Shown here piece by piece: positions 9,414 to 18,491 of a stretch of DNA of 47,643 nucleotides. Source of the DNA: PVC group bacterium (lineage in GTDB: Bacteria; Verrucomicrobiota; Kiritimatiellia; PWTM01); the NCBI GenBank assembly GCA_003563855.1, contig PWTM01000191.1, positions 1 to 47,643 of the forward strand, in the 5' to 3' direction. Under the pieces are notes generated by a model. It saw nothing but the letters and a program-made list of their open reading frames with translations, was not told the DNA's origin and did no database searches. The translations under genes were made by a program, and so were the position numbers. Each line of letters begins with the position of its first letter. The first letter of the stretch is position 1.

Positions 9414-10670
9414 ATGAAGGCTTTTCGAGAAGACGGGTTCCGCGGATGGCGGTGGGCGGCGGTGGCCGTCGGGTTCGGCCTGCTCGCGGGCGCGGGCTTC
9501 GCGCGGGGGGGCGAAACGATCGAACTCGTCCGCCACGGGGACGGCGCGCTGGAGATCAGCGAATCGTTGCGCAACGAGGCGGAGGCCGCGCTTCGCCGCG
9601 CCACGGACTGGCTGAAGGCGCGCCAGCGGTCCGAGGGGCACTGGTCGAATCCCGAGCACCCGGCGTTGACGGCGCTGCCGCTCTGGGCGCTGGTCGACGG
9701 CGGCGAGCGCGAGAGCGCGGCCGCGCGGCGGGCCGTGGCGTGGCTGCGCGGGCGCGTGCAGGACGACGGCGGCATCTACGTGCCCCGCGAAGAGGGGCGC
9801 GGCGGCGGCCTGGCGAACTACAACACGGCCATCGGCATGGTCGCGCTGCACCGCACCGGCGATCCGGCGCTGACGCCGGTGGTTCAGCGCGCGCGCGAGT
9901 TCGTGGCACGCAGCCAGCATCTCGGCGGCGATCTCTACCACGGCGGCATGGGATACGACGCCGCCACCGGCCGGGCCTATGCCGATCTTTCCAACTCCGT
10001 CGTGGCCTTCGAGGCGATGCGGCTGACCGAGTCCGTCGAGGATCTGCGGCCGACCGGCGAGGACCGGGTCGACCTCGACTGGGAGGCCGCGGTTCAGTTC
10101 ATCCAGCGCTCGCACAACCACCCGGATTTCAATCCCCAGCCGTGGGCGACCGACGACCCGCGCGAGCGGGGCGGCTTCGCGTACCACCCCGAGCAGACGC
10201 GCGCCGGCACGTTTGAGGACGACGAGGGCGTGGTCCGGTTCCGCTCGATGCCCGGGATGACCTATGCCGGGTTGCTGAGCTACATCTACGCCGATGTCGA
10301 CCGCGGCGATCCGCGGGTCCGGGCGACGATCGACTGGGTCACCCGAAACTGGTCGCTGGACGGGAACAATCCCGTTTCGGGCGGCGAGCAGCATCACGAT
10401 ACGCAGGACGATCGCGAGGGGCTCTTCTACCTCTACAACGTCATGTCCAAGGGCCTGGCGGCCTACGGACAGGACGTCTTCAACCCGCCGGGGCGTCCGC
10501 CGTTCAACTGGCGCGTCCAGTTGATTGAGCGGCTGCTGGCGCTGCAGCGGATCGACGCCGACCCCGGGCACGGGTTCTGGGTCAACGCCGTCGGCCGCTA
10601 CTGGGAGGCGGACCCGGTGCTGGTCACGGCCTACGCGCTGATCGCGCTGCAGATCGCGCTGGGCGGATGA
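9414..10670 (+). CDS. Secreted prenyltransferase/squalene cyclase-fold repeat protein
   Basis: A 418-residue protein. Residues 1-32 form a signal peptide: basic start, hydrophobic core WAAVAVGFGLLAGAGFA. The mature part has the repeated helical hairpins of the prenyltransferase/squalene-oxidase alpha-alpha barrel, including a QW-type motif QRSEGHW (about residues 64-70). Repeats with the TALPLWALVDGG pattern follow, and one more near the end with PGHGFWVNAVGRYW and VTAYALIALQ. I see no DxDD or DCTAE cyclase motif, so terpene cyclisation should not be assumed; exported barrels of this kind are common in planctomycete/verrucomicrobial genomes with unknown function. ATG 9414 has AAGGA 8 bases upstream. 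The M50 protease gene follows after 10 bases. Confidence 0.8.
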   Translation: MKAFREDGFRGWRWAAVAVGFGLLAGAGFARGGETIELVRHGDGALEISESLRNEAEAALRRATDWLKARQRSEGHWSNPEHPALTALPLWALVDGGERESAAARRAVAWLRGRVQDDGGIYVPREEGRGGGLANYNTAIGMVALHRTGDPALTPVVQRAREFVARSQHLGGDLYHGGMGYDAATGRAYADLSNSVVAFEAMRLTESVEDLRPTGEDRVDLDWEAAVQFIQRSHNHPDFNPQPWATDDPRERGGFAYHPEQTRAGTFEDDEGVVRFRSMPGMTYAGLLSYIYADVDRGDPRVRATIDWVTRNWSLDGNNPVSGGEQHHDTQDDREGLFYLYNVMSKGLAAYGQDVFNPPGRPPFNWRVQLIERLLALQRIDADPGHGFWVNAVGRYWEADPVLVTAYALIALQIALGG

Positions 10671-10680
10671 GCGCGCGGGC

Positions 10681-11778
10681 GTGAACGGCTCGGTCCGCAT
10701 CGCGCGTCCGTTCGGGATCGAGGTTCGTGTTCACGCGACGTTCCCGCTCCTGCTGCTCTGGGTTGCGGTGCATGCGGCGCGTGCGGCCGGCGCGCAGGCG
10801 GCGCTCGGCTCGGCGGCCTTCGTCCTCGGGCTTTTCGCCTGCGTCGTGCTGCACGAACTCGGGCATAGCCGGGTCGCGATGGCGTTCGGCGTCCCGGTGC
10901 GCCGCATCACGCTCTACCCGATCGGCGGCATGGCGGCGATGGCGCGCATTCCCCGCCGGCCGCGCGAGGAACTGCTGATGGCGCTGGCGGGGCCCGCGGT
11001 CAACGCGGTCATCGCCGCCGCGCTCTGGGCGGCGCGCGGCTGGCCGGATCTCGCGCGGCTGGAACCGTTCCCGGCGAGCGCCGGGGCGCTGCTCGACATG
11101 CTCCTGCTCGGCAACGTGCTGTTGGTCGCGTTCAACCTGCTCCCGGCCTTTCCGATGGACGGCGGGCGGGTGTTGCGCAGCCTGCTGGCGCAGGTGCAGC
11201 CCTACGGGACCGCCACGGCCTACGCGGCTGCGGTCGGCCAGCTCATGGCCGTGGCGTTCGGCGTGCTCGGGCTCCGGCACGGCAACCCCTTCCTGCCCGT
11301 GATGGCGGTGGTCCTGGTGCTGGTCGCCCGCCGCGAGGCCGCGGCCGCCCGGCAGCGCGAGTGGATCGAGCGGCGACGCCCGGCCGAGCGGATGCGGCCG
11401 CTGCGGCCGGCGCTGGCGCCGGAGGAACCGCTTTCGCGCTGCCCCGCGCTCTGGCAGGCGACCGGCCGCGCCGACTTTCCGGTGCTGTTCGAGGACCGGG
11501 TGGTCGGCCTGATGCCGCGCGAGCGATGGCAACGCGCCTTGCGCCGCCTCGGCCCCGAGGCGCCGGTCGGGGAGGCCATGGAGCGCCGGTTTTACGCCGT
11601 GCCGGCCGACGAGGAGTGCACCGAGCAGGTCGCCGCGCTCCTGGCCGCCCACCAGATCCCGATCCCGGTCGTGCGCGACGGGCAGGCGGTGGGGGTGCTC
11701 ATCCCGGACGAGCGCGAAGACGCGGCGCGTCCGGTCGCCGCGACCGGGCGCTGGACCCTCGATCTCGGTCCCGCCTGA
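10681..11778 (+). CDS. Site-2-protease-like M50 membrane metalloprotease with CBS-like tail
   Basis: An intramembrane zinc protease of 365 residues. The metal motif HELGH is at 58-62 within a hydrophobic segment, and the second ligand is D160 in NLLPAFPMDGGR. Four to six membrane segments fill about residues 20-225. The C-terminal ~130 residues look like a degenerate CBS-type regulatory module (PVLFEDRVVGLMPRERW; QIPIPVVRDGQAVGVL), the arrangement of the SpoIVFB/Rip3 branch. The substrate is unknown. GTG 10681 is the only sensible start: the ATG at 10667 meets a stop after five codons. It is probably cotranscribed with the prenyltransferase-fold gene, 10 bases upstream. Confidence 0.88.
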   Translation: MNGSVRIARPFGIEVRVHATFPLLLLWVAVHAARAAGAQAALGSAAFVLGLFACVVLHELGHSRVAMAFGVPVRRITLYPIGGMAAMARIPRRPREELLMALAGPAVNAVIAAALWAARGWPDLARLEPFPASAGALLDMLLLGNVLLVAFNLLPAFPMDGGRVLRSLLAQVQPYGTATAYAAAVGQLMAVAFGVLGLRHGNPFLPVMAVVLVLVARREAAAARQREWIERRRPAERMRPLRPALAPEEPLSRCPALWQATGRADFPVLFEDRVVGLMPRERWQRALRRLGPEAPVGEAMERRFYAVPADEECTEQVAALLAAHQIPIPVVRDGQAVGVLIPDEREDAARPVAATGRWTLDLGPA

Positions 11779-11796
11779 GCGGTCCCCGGAACGCTG

Positions 11797-11825
11797 TTGA
11801 CAGGCCGGCGGTCTTCCTCTAGCGT
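11797..11825 (+). promoter_or_regulatory. Promoter of the multi-spanning membrane protein (leaderless type)
   Basis: TTGACA (consensus), 17 bases, TAGCGT. The -10 ends 8 bases before ATG 11834, so the transcript should start at or next to the ATG. No Shine-Dalgarno is present in the intervening bases. Confidence 0.65.
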
Positions 11826-11833
11826 TCTCGTCG

Positions 11834-13396
11834 ATGGCGCTGGTCTATCCTGTTGCATGGCTTGTCCTTTGGGTTGCCGCGGAGCTGGCCGGGTTGCTGC
11901 TGGGCCGTCGCCTGGCGCTGTTCCGGTCGGCGGGGGTGCGTTGCGTTTACTGGGCGCTGCGGCCGCTCGGAGTCGCGGCAGTCCTTCACCTGGTCTACCG
12001 GCTGAACCCCGAGCAGGCGTTCACCAACGTGCTGGGCTATCCCTACTACGCCAGGCCGTGGCAGGCGGAATTCTCGCCGTTCGCCCTGCTGGCCGAGGCC
12101 GTGCGTTCGCCGGTGATCCGTTTCTGGTCCCTGACCTCCGTGGTCGTCTTCCTCGCCATCTTTGCGCTCGCGGTCTTCGCGATGCGCGGCGGTTGCCGCA
12201 CCCGCGGCCGCCGGGCGGGCTTTCTCGGACTCCTGTTCCTGCTGACCGTCGCGCTGCACCTCGCGCTGGCCTGCGTTCCGGGCGGGGCATCCCGGCCGAT
12301 GGAGCGCTTCGACTCCTTCCTGCGGCCCTGGTTCAACTCGGGGGCGACGTTTCTCTACGCCCTGGAGCACGTGGACACGCCGCGCCGGTTCATGCGCAAC
12401 TTCGTCGCGCGGCAACCCGCGCTTCGGCGCTCGATGAGCGGGCTGTCCCATCCGCCCGGCGGCACGTTGTCTCTCTACGCCATCGGACAGGTCATGCGGG
12501 TGGAAGGGGTGCGCCGCCACGACCGGCTGAAGTATGCGGTGGGCGTAACGCTGTTCAGCGCGCTGAACGTATTCGCCGTCTACTTCCTCGCCGCCTCCGT
12601 CTTCGGTTCGGCCCGAACCGGATGCCTGGCCGCCTGTTTCTGGAGCTGCCTTCCGCTTTCGACGCTCTACAACACCTGGGCGCAGAACGGCGTGTTCCTG
12701 GTCTTCTTCACGCTGGCGCTGGGACTGATGTGGACGGCCGTGGTCCCGGAACGGCGGTCGCCGTGGAGCCTGCTGCTGCTCGGTGTCGTCTTCCATTTCC
12801 TGACCCTGCTGACGTACGCGTGGATGATCGCGACCGCGATCTTCGCCGTGTTCGTCGTGGCGCATGGATGGCGCCGGGGCCGCGGCCTGCGCGAGATCGC
12901 CTGGCGCGGCGTGCCTCCGCTGGCGGTGATGACGGTCCTGACCGGAGCGACGCTGGCCGTCTACCGCCTGGACTACCTCGCCATGTACCGGAACGCTTCC
13001 TACTACGTGAGCCTGTTCTACCGGATCGAGGGCGCCACCGCCTGGTTCATGGGCCTGGCGGGCGGGCAGCTTGCGCTGTTTCTGGGGCTGGGGCCGCTCC
13101 TGCTTTCGGCGTTCTTCGCGGCGCTATGGGTCGCCGGCCGCAGCGGCAGGGGGTGGGGCGACCGGGAGCTTTTTCTGGCCTCGATGGCGGGCATCTACCT
13201 GCTGCCGATGTTCTTCTACCACCGGTTGAATATCGAGGCGCCGCGCGTCTGGAACTGGATGGCGATGCTGCCGCTCGTGTTCGCCGTGCATCACCTGGCC
13301 GAGGAACGGCGGCGTCCCGCCCTCGTCGGGATCGCGCTCGCCGGCACCTTCGCGGCCTCGTTCCTGATGAAGCTCTTCTACGACTTCGCGCCCTAG
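11834..13396 (+). CDS. Multi-spanning membrane protein, glycosyltransferase-C-like
   Basis: A 520-residue integral membrane protein with roughly 11-13 hydrophobic segments spread along its length. A large non-membrane loop (about 150-215) contains Arg/Pro-rich LSHPPGGTLSLYAIG. The early first loop, the HPPG motif and the many segments resemble GT-C-fold sugar transferases or related unnamed membrane proteins; this is an impression of overall form, not a family match. I saw no signal peptide separate from the first segment. The start is placed at ATG 11834, immediately after a consensus promoter. No partner gene is obvious; the next gene is 450 bases away. Confidence 0.7.
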   Translation: MALVYPVAWLVLWVAAELAGLLLGRRLALFRSAGVRCVYWALRPLGVAAVLHLVYRLNPEQAFTNVLGYPYYARPWQAEFSPFALLAEAVRSPVIRFWSLTSVVVFLAIFALAVFAMRGGCRTRGRRAGFLGLLFLLTVALHLALACVPGGASRPMERFDSFLRPWFNSGATFLYALEHVDTPRRFMRNFVARQPALRRSMSGLSHPPGGTLSLYAIGQVMRVEGVRRHDRLKYAVGVTLFSALNVFAVYFLAASVFGSARTGCLAACFWSCLPLSTLYNTWAQNGVFLVFFTLALGLMWTAVVPERRSPWSLLLLGVVFHFLTLLTYAWMIATAIFAVFVVAHGWRRGRGLREIAWRGVPPLAVMTVLTGATLAVYRLDYLAMYRNASYYVSLFYRIEGATAWFMGLAGGQLALFLGLGPLLLSAFFAALWVAGRSGRGWGDRELFLASMAGIYLLPMFFYHRLNIEAPRVWNWMAMLPLVFAVHHLAEERRRPALVGIALAGTFAASFLMKLFYDFAP

Positions 13397-13485
13397 CGCC
13401 GCGTCGATCCCAAGGCGGAGCAAGGAGCGGGAGCGACCGCGGACTCCCGATCGTGTACCGTAGTCGTCGGCGTAGTGTGCGCCGT

Positions 13486-13560
13486 GGAAAGGCCACACCG
13501 CCCAGCGGGTGCGAGACCCGCCCGGCCACTGTCGCTCCGGCCGGAAGCCGTTGGAGCAGG
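13486..13560 (+). ncRNA. Possible truncated cobalamin riboswitch
   Basis: Three pieces resemble conserved cobalamin riboswitch elements, in the right order: GGGTGCGAGACCC, then GGCCACTGTC, then GGCCGGAAGCC. GGAAAGGCC also precedes them. The pairing CCGGCC...GGCCGG brackets the ACTGT segment. The B12 box (AGCCxGGAGACCTGCC) is missing: where it should follow, element B begins. The spacing is shorter than in full riboswitches. It may be a remnant cut by the repeat, or a chance resemblance. Confidence 0.3.
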
Positions 13561-13768
13561 GGTGGATGTCCCCCCCCCGGGAACGCCCCGCTCCAGCGTG
13601 GCACGGTCCTGGTCTGCGAGGTTCTCGTCCCCTTGGTCGGCCAGGCTGGAGCCTGGCGTTCCCAGGGTGCACGCTCCGGTCTACACTATTGCCCCTCTGC
13701 TGGATCCCCCGGGGCGGCACGGTACCCTTACGAGGTCATGGGCTCTCCCTCCCCGGGGGGCGGCCCTG
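13556..13768 (+). repeat. Element B, copy 2
   Basis: Aligns along its length with 2275-2490. The hairpin arms are at 13579-13602 and 13640-13663. Here element A is absent upstream. The repeat ends about 10 bases before the promoter of the next gene. Confidence 0.75.
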
Positions 13769-13777
13769 CGTCTGTGA

Positions 13778-13806
13778 TTGACCGTCCGGGTTGCTCCCTC
13801 TAGAAT
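13778..13806 (+). promoter_or_regulatory. Promoter of the HAD-like/mazG operon
   Basis: TTGACC, 17 bases, TAGAAT: a strong match. The predicted start is near 13813; the leader of about 33 bases contains a GGAGGAG Shine-Dalgarno before ATG 13846. Confidence 0.65.
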
Positions 13807-13845
13807 CGCACGCGCTTACGGGCATCCCGGCGGAGGAGCGGATTT

Positions 13846-14541
13846 ATGACGGACGACACAGAGACGGTGGAAGCGGGCATCGCGGAGGCGCCGCCGAAAC
13901 GGTTCGGGCTTCTGGTCGACCTGGAGGGCGTGGCCTTCCCGGTACGCGAGACGCTGGCGGGGGCCCTGCGCGAGGGACTGGACGCGGCGCTGGTTCCCGA
14001 ATTGACGCCGGGCTTTCTCTGCCGCCACCTGGTCGATCCGTCTTCGACCCGCGTCGCGAAGTCGGTCGCCGAGGCGCTCGGGCTGCGTGCGGGCGTGCGC
14101 GACACCCTGCGCAAGGCGCTGGATGCGGCCATCACGGCGCGGCTGTCCGAAGGCTCGGCGGCCTGGTCGGACGGATGGGCGCAGCTCTCGGACAAGGCGA
14201 CGGCGCTCGATTTCGCGGCGTGCCTGGTCGCCGACGGCGCCGGCCTGGAGATTCCGGGCATCGAGGACACCGGGATTCTGCTGGTGGCCGGAGACAGCGG
14301 CAAGGGCGAGTGCGGTGGCGCCGCCTGGAGCAAGGCCGTGCGCCGTCTCGGCGTGACGCCCCCGGCTTGCGTCGCCCTGGTGGGCGGGGCGGCCGCCTGC
14401 CGCAACGCGCTCCTGGCGGGTGTCGGGCGCGTCATCGCGGTGCTCGACGCCTACAACGGCGGCCACGACTTCTCCGGGGCGGACACGATGGTCGCCGCGC
14501 TGGCCGACGTCGAGCTGGCCGTACCTCGCGGGGGGGTCTGA
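13846..14541 (+). CDS. HAD-like hydrolase with atypical motif I
   Basis: A 231-residue protein. FGLLVDLEGVAF (residues 20-31) matches the HAD motif I strand, but the second Asp of DxD is Glu (D25, E27). The C-terminal part, with GVTPPACVALVGG and a following DAYNGGHDFSGADT, resembles the HAD motif IV region where phosphatases carry GDxxxD. The middle is a helical cap-like region (40-130) including ITARLSEGSAAWSDGW. Phosphatase activity is uncertain given E27. ATG 13846 has a strong GGAGGAG site 7-10 bases upstream. mazG starts 3 bases after the stop, so the two are almost certainly one operon. The fold call is moderate and the substrate unknown. Confidence 0.6.
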   Translation: MTDDTETVEAGIAEAPPKRFGLLVDLEGVAFPVRETLAGALREGLDAALVPELTPGFLCRHLVDPSSTRVAKSVAEALGLRAGVRDTLRKALDAAITARLSEGSAAWSDGWAQLSDKATALDFAACLVADGAGLEIPGIEDTGILLVAGDSGKGECGGAAWSKAVRRLGVTPPACVALVGGAAACRNALLAGVGRVIAVLDAYNGGHDFSGADTMVAALADVELAVPRGGV

Positions 14542-14544
14542 GCG

Positions 14545-15414
14545 GTGCCGGCGCGCGAAGGCGCGCCGGGCGAGCTCCCCGTCGGCGAGTCGGCGCTGCC
14601 CGATCGCCCCATCGACCGTCTGCTGGCCGTGATGCGCCGGCTGCGCGGGCCCGGGGGGTGCCCCTGGGACCGGGAACAGACGCTCGCCTCGCTCAAGGCC
14701 TACCTGGTCGAGGAGTGCTACGAGACGCTCGACGCGATCGACGGGGGCGAGCCGGACCGCATCCGCGAAGAGCTTGGCGATGTGCTGCTGCAGATCGTCT
14801 TCCAGGCCCGGATCTGCGAGGAAGAGGGCTGGTTCGGGTTCGAGGACGTGGCCGCGACGCTCGCGGAGAAGCTGATCCGCCGGCATCCCCACGTCTTCGG
14901 CGACGTCCGCGTTTCCGGTCCGGCCGAGGTGCTGCGCAACTGGGAATCCATCAAGGACGCGGAGCGCGGCGGCGAGACCGGTCGGGGTTCGGCCGTGGAC
15001 GGCATCCCGCCCAACCTGCCCGCCCTGCATCAGGCGGACCGGGTCCAGGCGCGCGCCGCGCGGGTCGGATTCGACTGGCCCGATACGGACCCCGTGCTGG
15101 CCAAACTGGACGAGGAAGTCGCCGAGCTGAAGGCGGCGGTCGCCGGCGGGGCGCCCGCGCGGATCCGCGAGGAGATCGGCGACGTGCTCTTCACCGTCGT
15201 GAACCTTACCCGCTTCCTCCATGTGAATGCCGAACAGGCGCTGCGGGGAACGACCGCGAAGTTCATCCGCCGGTTCCGCGAGGTCGAGCGGCGGATGCGC
15301 GCGGCGGGCCGGCCGCTCGCCGACTGCACGCTCCGGGAGCTCGACGCCGCCTGGGACGCCGTCAAGGCGGAGGAGGCGTCTCCGTCCGATCCGCCTCCGC
15401 GCGAAACGCCGTAA
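14545..15414 (+). CDS. mazG: Nucleoside triphosphate pyrophosphohydrolase
   Basis: An all-alpha NTP pyrophosphatase of 289 residues that hydrolyses NTPs/dNTPs to NMPs and PPi (house-cleaning). Both tandem MazG modules are present. The N-terminal one has CPWDREQTLASLKAYLVEE and EELGDVLLQIVFQA; the C-terminal one has EEVAELKAAV and EEIGDVLFTVVNLTRFL, with the metal-binding Glu/Asp in place. The GTG start lies 3 bases after the upstream stop; the first conserved block begins near residue 20. The last 53 bases overlap, on the opposite strand, the end of the obg gene. Confidence 0.93.
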   Translation: MPAREGAPGELPVGESALPDRPIDRLLAVMRRLRGPGGCPWDREQTLASLKAYLVEECYETLDAIDGGEPDRIREELGDVLLQIVFQARICEEEGWFGFEDVAATLAEKLIRRHPHVFGDVRVSGPAEVLRNWESIKDAERGGETGRGSAVDGIPPNLPALHQADRVQARAARVGFDWPDTDPVLAKLDEEVAELKAAVAGGAPARIREEIGDVLFTVVNLTRFLHVNAEQALRGTTAKFIRRFREVERRMRAAGRPLADCTLRELDAAWDAVKAEEASPSDPPPRETP

Positions 15415-16378
15415 GCAGCGCCTCGATGCCACGGCCGGTCTGCGCGGAGATCGCGATCGGCGCCGTGCCGGTACGACGGCGGAACTCGGGGAGTCGCGCT
15501 TCGGCGTCCGGGAGGTCCAGCTTGTTCGCCGCCACCAGCCGTGGCCGGTCGGCCAGCCCGGCCCCGTGTTGCCGGAGTTCCTCCAGCAGGCACGCGTAGT
15601 CGTCGGCGGGATCGCGGCCGTCCGCGCCCGAGAGGTCGACGACGAAGACCAGGAGGCGGGTGCGCTCGATGTGTCGGAGGAAGGCGTGCCCGAGTCCGAC
15701 GCCCCGGTGGGCGCCGGAGAGCAGCCCGGGGATGTCGGCCACGCGCCAGGTCCGCTCGTCGTCCAGCAGGACCGTGCCGATCACGGGGTGCAGGGTCGTG
15801 AAGGGGTAGGGGGCGACCTTCGGGCGCGCGCGGCTGATCCGCCGCAGCAGCGTCGACTTCCCCGCGTTCGGAAAGCCGACCAGCCCGGCCTCGGCGATCA
15901 GCTTGAGCTCGAGCCAGAGATGCCGCTCCTCGCCGTCCTCGCCTGGCGTGCACTCCCGCGGCGCCTGCCGGACCGACGTCGCGAACCGGGCGTTGCCCAG
16001 TCCGCCCCGTCCCCCCCGCGCGGCGCGGAACCGCTGGCCGGGCGCGACCAGGTCGGCGAGGACCGCGCCCGCCTCGTCGCGGACCTCCGTCCCGCAGGGC
16101 ACGCGCACAATCCGGTCCGCGCCGTCCCGCCCGTGCTGACGCTGGCCGCGGCCGGAGCCGCCGTGCACGGCGCGCTGGATCGGCTGGTAGAAAAGCGAAA
16201 GCAGCGAGTTCTCGTGCGGCGAGGCTTCGAGGATCACGTGGCCGCCGCGACCGCCGTCGCCGCCGTCCGGGCCCCCGCGCGGGACGAACTTCTCGCGGCG
16301 AAAGCTGCAGACGCCATGACCGCCGCGACCGGCCCGGACCTCGATGCGGACCCGGTCGACGAACGTCGGCGGCTTCAT
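15362..16378 (-). CDS. obgE: GTPase Obg/CgtA
   Basis: A ribosome-associated GTPase needed for 50S assembly and growth control; 338 residues. The N-terminal Gly-rich Obg domain (about 1-158) contains VRAGRGGHGVCSFRREK and GGDGGRGGHV. The G domain follows with G1 GFPNAGKS, G3 DIPGL and G4 NKLD. There is only a short acidic/Pro tail (DRTETPPPP), so this is a form without the C-terminal OCT domain. Its position behind rplU and rpmA is the classic L21-L27-Obg order. Its last 53 bases overlap the 3' end of mazG in antisense. Confidence 0.96.
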   Translation of the reverse strand: MKPPTFVDRVRIEVRAGRGGHGVCSFRREKFVPRGGPDGGDGGRGGHVILEASPHENSLLSLFYQPIQRAVHGGSGRGQRQHGRDGADRIVRVPCGTEVRDEAGAVLADLVAPGQRFRAARGGRGGLGNARFATSVRQAPRECTPGEDGEERHLWLELKLIAEAGLVGFPNAGKSTLLRRISRARPKVAPYPFTTLHPVIGTVLLDDERTWRVADIPGLLSGAHRGVGLGHAFLRHIERTRLLVFVVDLSGADGRDPADDYACLLEELRQHGAGLADRPRLVAANKLDLPDAEARLPEFRRRTGTAPIAISAQTGRGIEALLTAFRAEADRTETPPPP

Positions 16379-16415
16379 GGGTGCCTGCGCGGCCGGCGCC
16401 GCGCCGCGGGCGCGC

Positions 16416-16673
16416 TCAGCCGGCGGCGGCCGCCGGACGGATGTGCACGCGGCGGCCCTCGCGGTCGAACTCCACGATGCCGTCCCTCAGGGCGAAAAGC
16501 GTGTAGTCGCGGCCCGTGCCGACGTTCTCGCCCGCATGCACCCGGGTTCCGGTCTGCCGGACGAGGATGTGCCCCGCGCGAACCTGCTGCCCGCCGTAGC
16601 GCTTCAAGCCCCGCCGCTTGGCGTTGCTGTCGCGCCCGTTTCGGCTGGTTCCCTGGCCCTTCTTGTGCGCCAT
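16416..16673 (-). CDS. rpmA: 50S ribosomal protein L27
   Basis: An 85-residue protein with the characteristic start [17 protein letters not shown] and the following [17 protein letters not shown]. The N-terminal tail reaches the peptidyl-transferase centre in known ribosomes. There is no Firmicutes-type cleaved N-terminal extension. It lies 18 bases after rplU and 37 bases before obgE in a single transcription unit. Confidence 0.97.
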   Translation of the reverse strand: MAHKKGQGTSRNGRDSNAKRRGLKRYGGQQVRAGHILVRQTGTRVHAGENVGTGRDYTLFALRDGIVEFDREGRRVHIRPAAAAG

Positions 16674-16691
16674 GACCCGTTCCTCCGCGCC

Positions 16692-17012
16692 TTACCCGGC
16701 CTTGATCTGCTGGACCTGCAACCGCGTCAGGCCCTGCCGGTGTCCCACCTTGCGGTGATAGCCCTTGCGGCGCTTCTTTTTGAACGAAACCAACTTCGGC
16801 CCCCGGTGGTGATCGACCACCTCCGCCGTCACCTCGGCGCCGGCCACGACCGGCGCGCCGACCGAGAGCTGCTGCCCGTCCGAGACGGCCAGGACCCGGT
16901 CCAGCGTCACCACGGAACCCGGTTCGGCCTCGATCAGCTCGACATCGAGTCGTGCGCCTTCGCTCACGCGGTACTGCTTTCCGCCGCTTTCGATCACCGC
17001 ATACGGTTCCAT
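16692..17012 (-). CDS. rplU: 50S ribosomal protein L21
   Basis: A 106-residue protein. The start MEPYAVIESGGKQYRVSEG and the Lys/Arg-rich segment FKKKRRKGYHRKVGHRQ are L21 signatures that bind 23S rRNA. It is the first gene of the rplU-rpmA-obgE unit. The Shine-Dalgarno is modest (GAGGG, 4 bases before ATG). The promoter 65 bases upstream faces away from the gapA promoter. Confidence 0.97.
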   Translation of the reverse strand: MEPYAVIESGGKQYRVSEGARLDVELIEAEPGSVVTLDRVLAVSDGQQLSVGAPVVAGAEVTAEVVDHHRGPKLVSFKKKRRKGYHRKVGHRQGLTRLQVQQIKAG

Positions 17013-17077
17013 GACACCCTCGCCGTTTCGCCCCGCCGCGCCCGTTCGCCGCGTTGCCGGGGACGTGAAAGCGATAG

Positions 17078-18278
<1,201 letters not shown>

Positions 18279-18361
18279 GCGGCGCCAGCGGCGACCTTTG
18301 GCGCCGGTCGGGGGGGGGCGTGTCGACCGTAATCGTCGACCGTACTCGTTCCGAACACGGC

Positions 18362-18392
18362 CCGGCCCGGACTGTACATCGCCGGGCCGGTC
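18362..18392. terminator. GC hairpin between gapA and transketolase
   Basis: A 9-bp stem (CCGGCCCGG / CCGGGCCGG) with an ~11-base loop lies 84 bases after the gapA stop. No T-run follows, so it may be a Rho-type pause site rather than an intrinsic terminator. The flanks hold TCGACCGTAATCGTC-type repeats (about 18319-18350). Confidence 0.3.
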
Positions 18393-18491
18393 TGGTATGA
18401 ACACGGCCTCGTTCCGGCCGCGCCGGGACGAGCGCCGTGCGCTGCGTTCCGCGCGGCCGCTGTACACTTCAGCGCTAAGGGGAGCCGGAGA

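Larger units (their letters stand above)
13397..13777. other. Gene-free stretch: riboswitch-like segment and element B
   Basis: No protein-like frame is present. It contains a TACCGTAGTCGTC-type repeat (about 13455-13470), a cobalamin-riboswitch-like segment (13486-13560) and element B copy 2. Confidence 0.6.
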
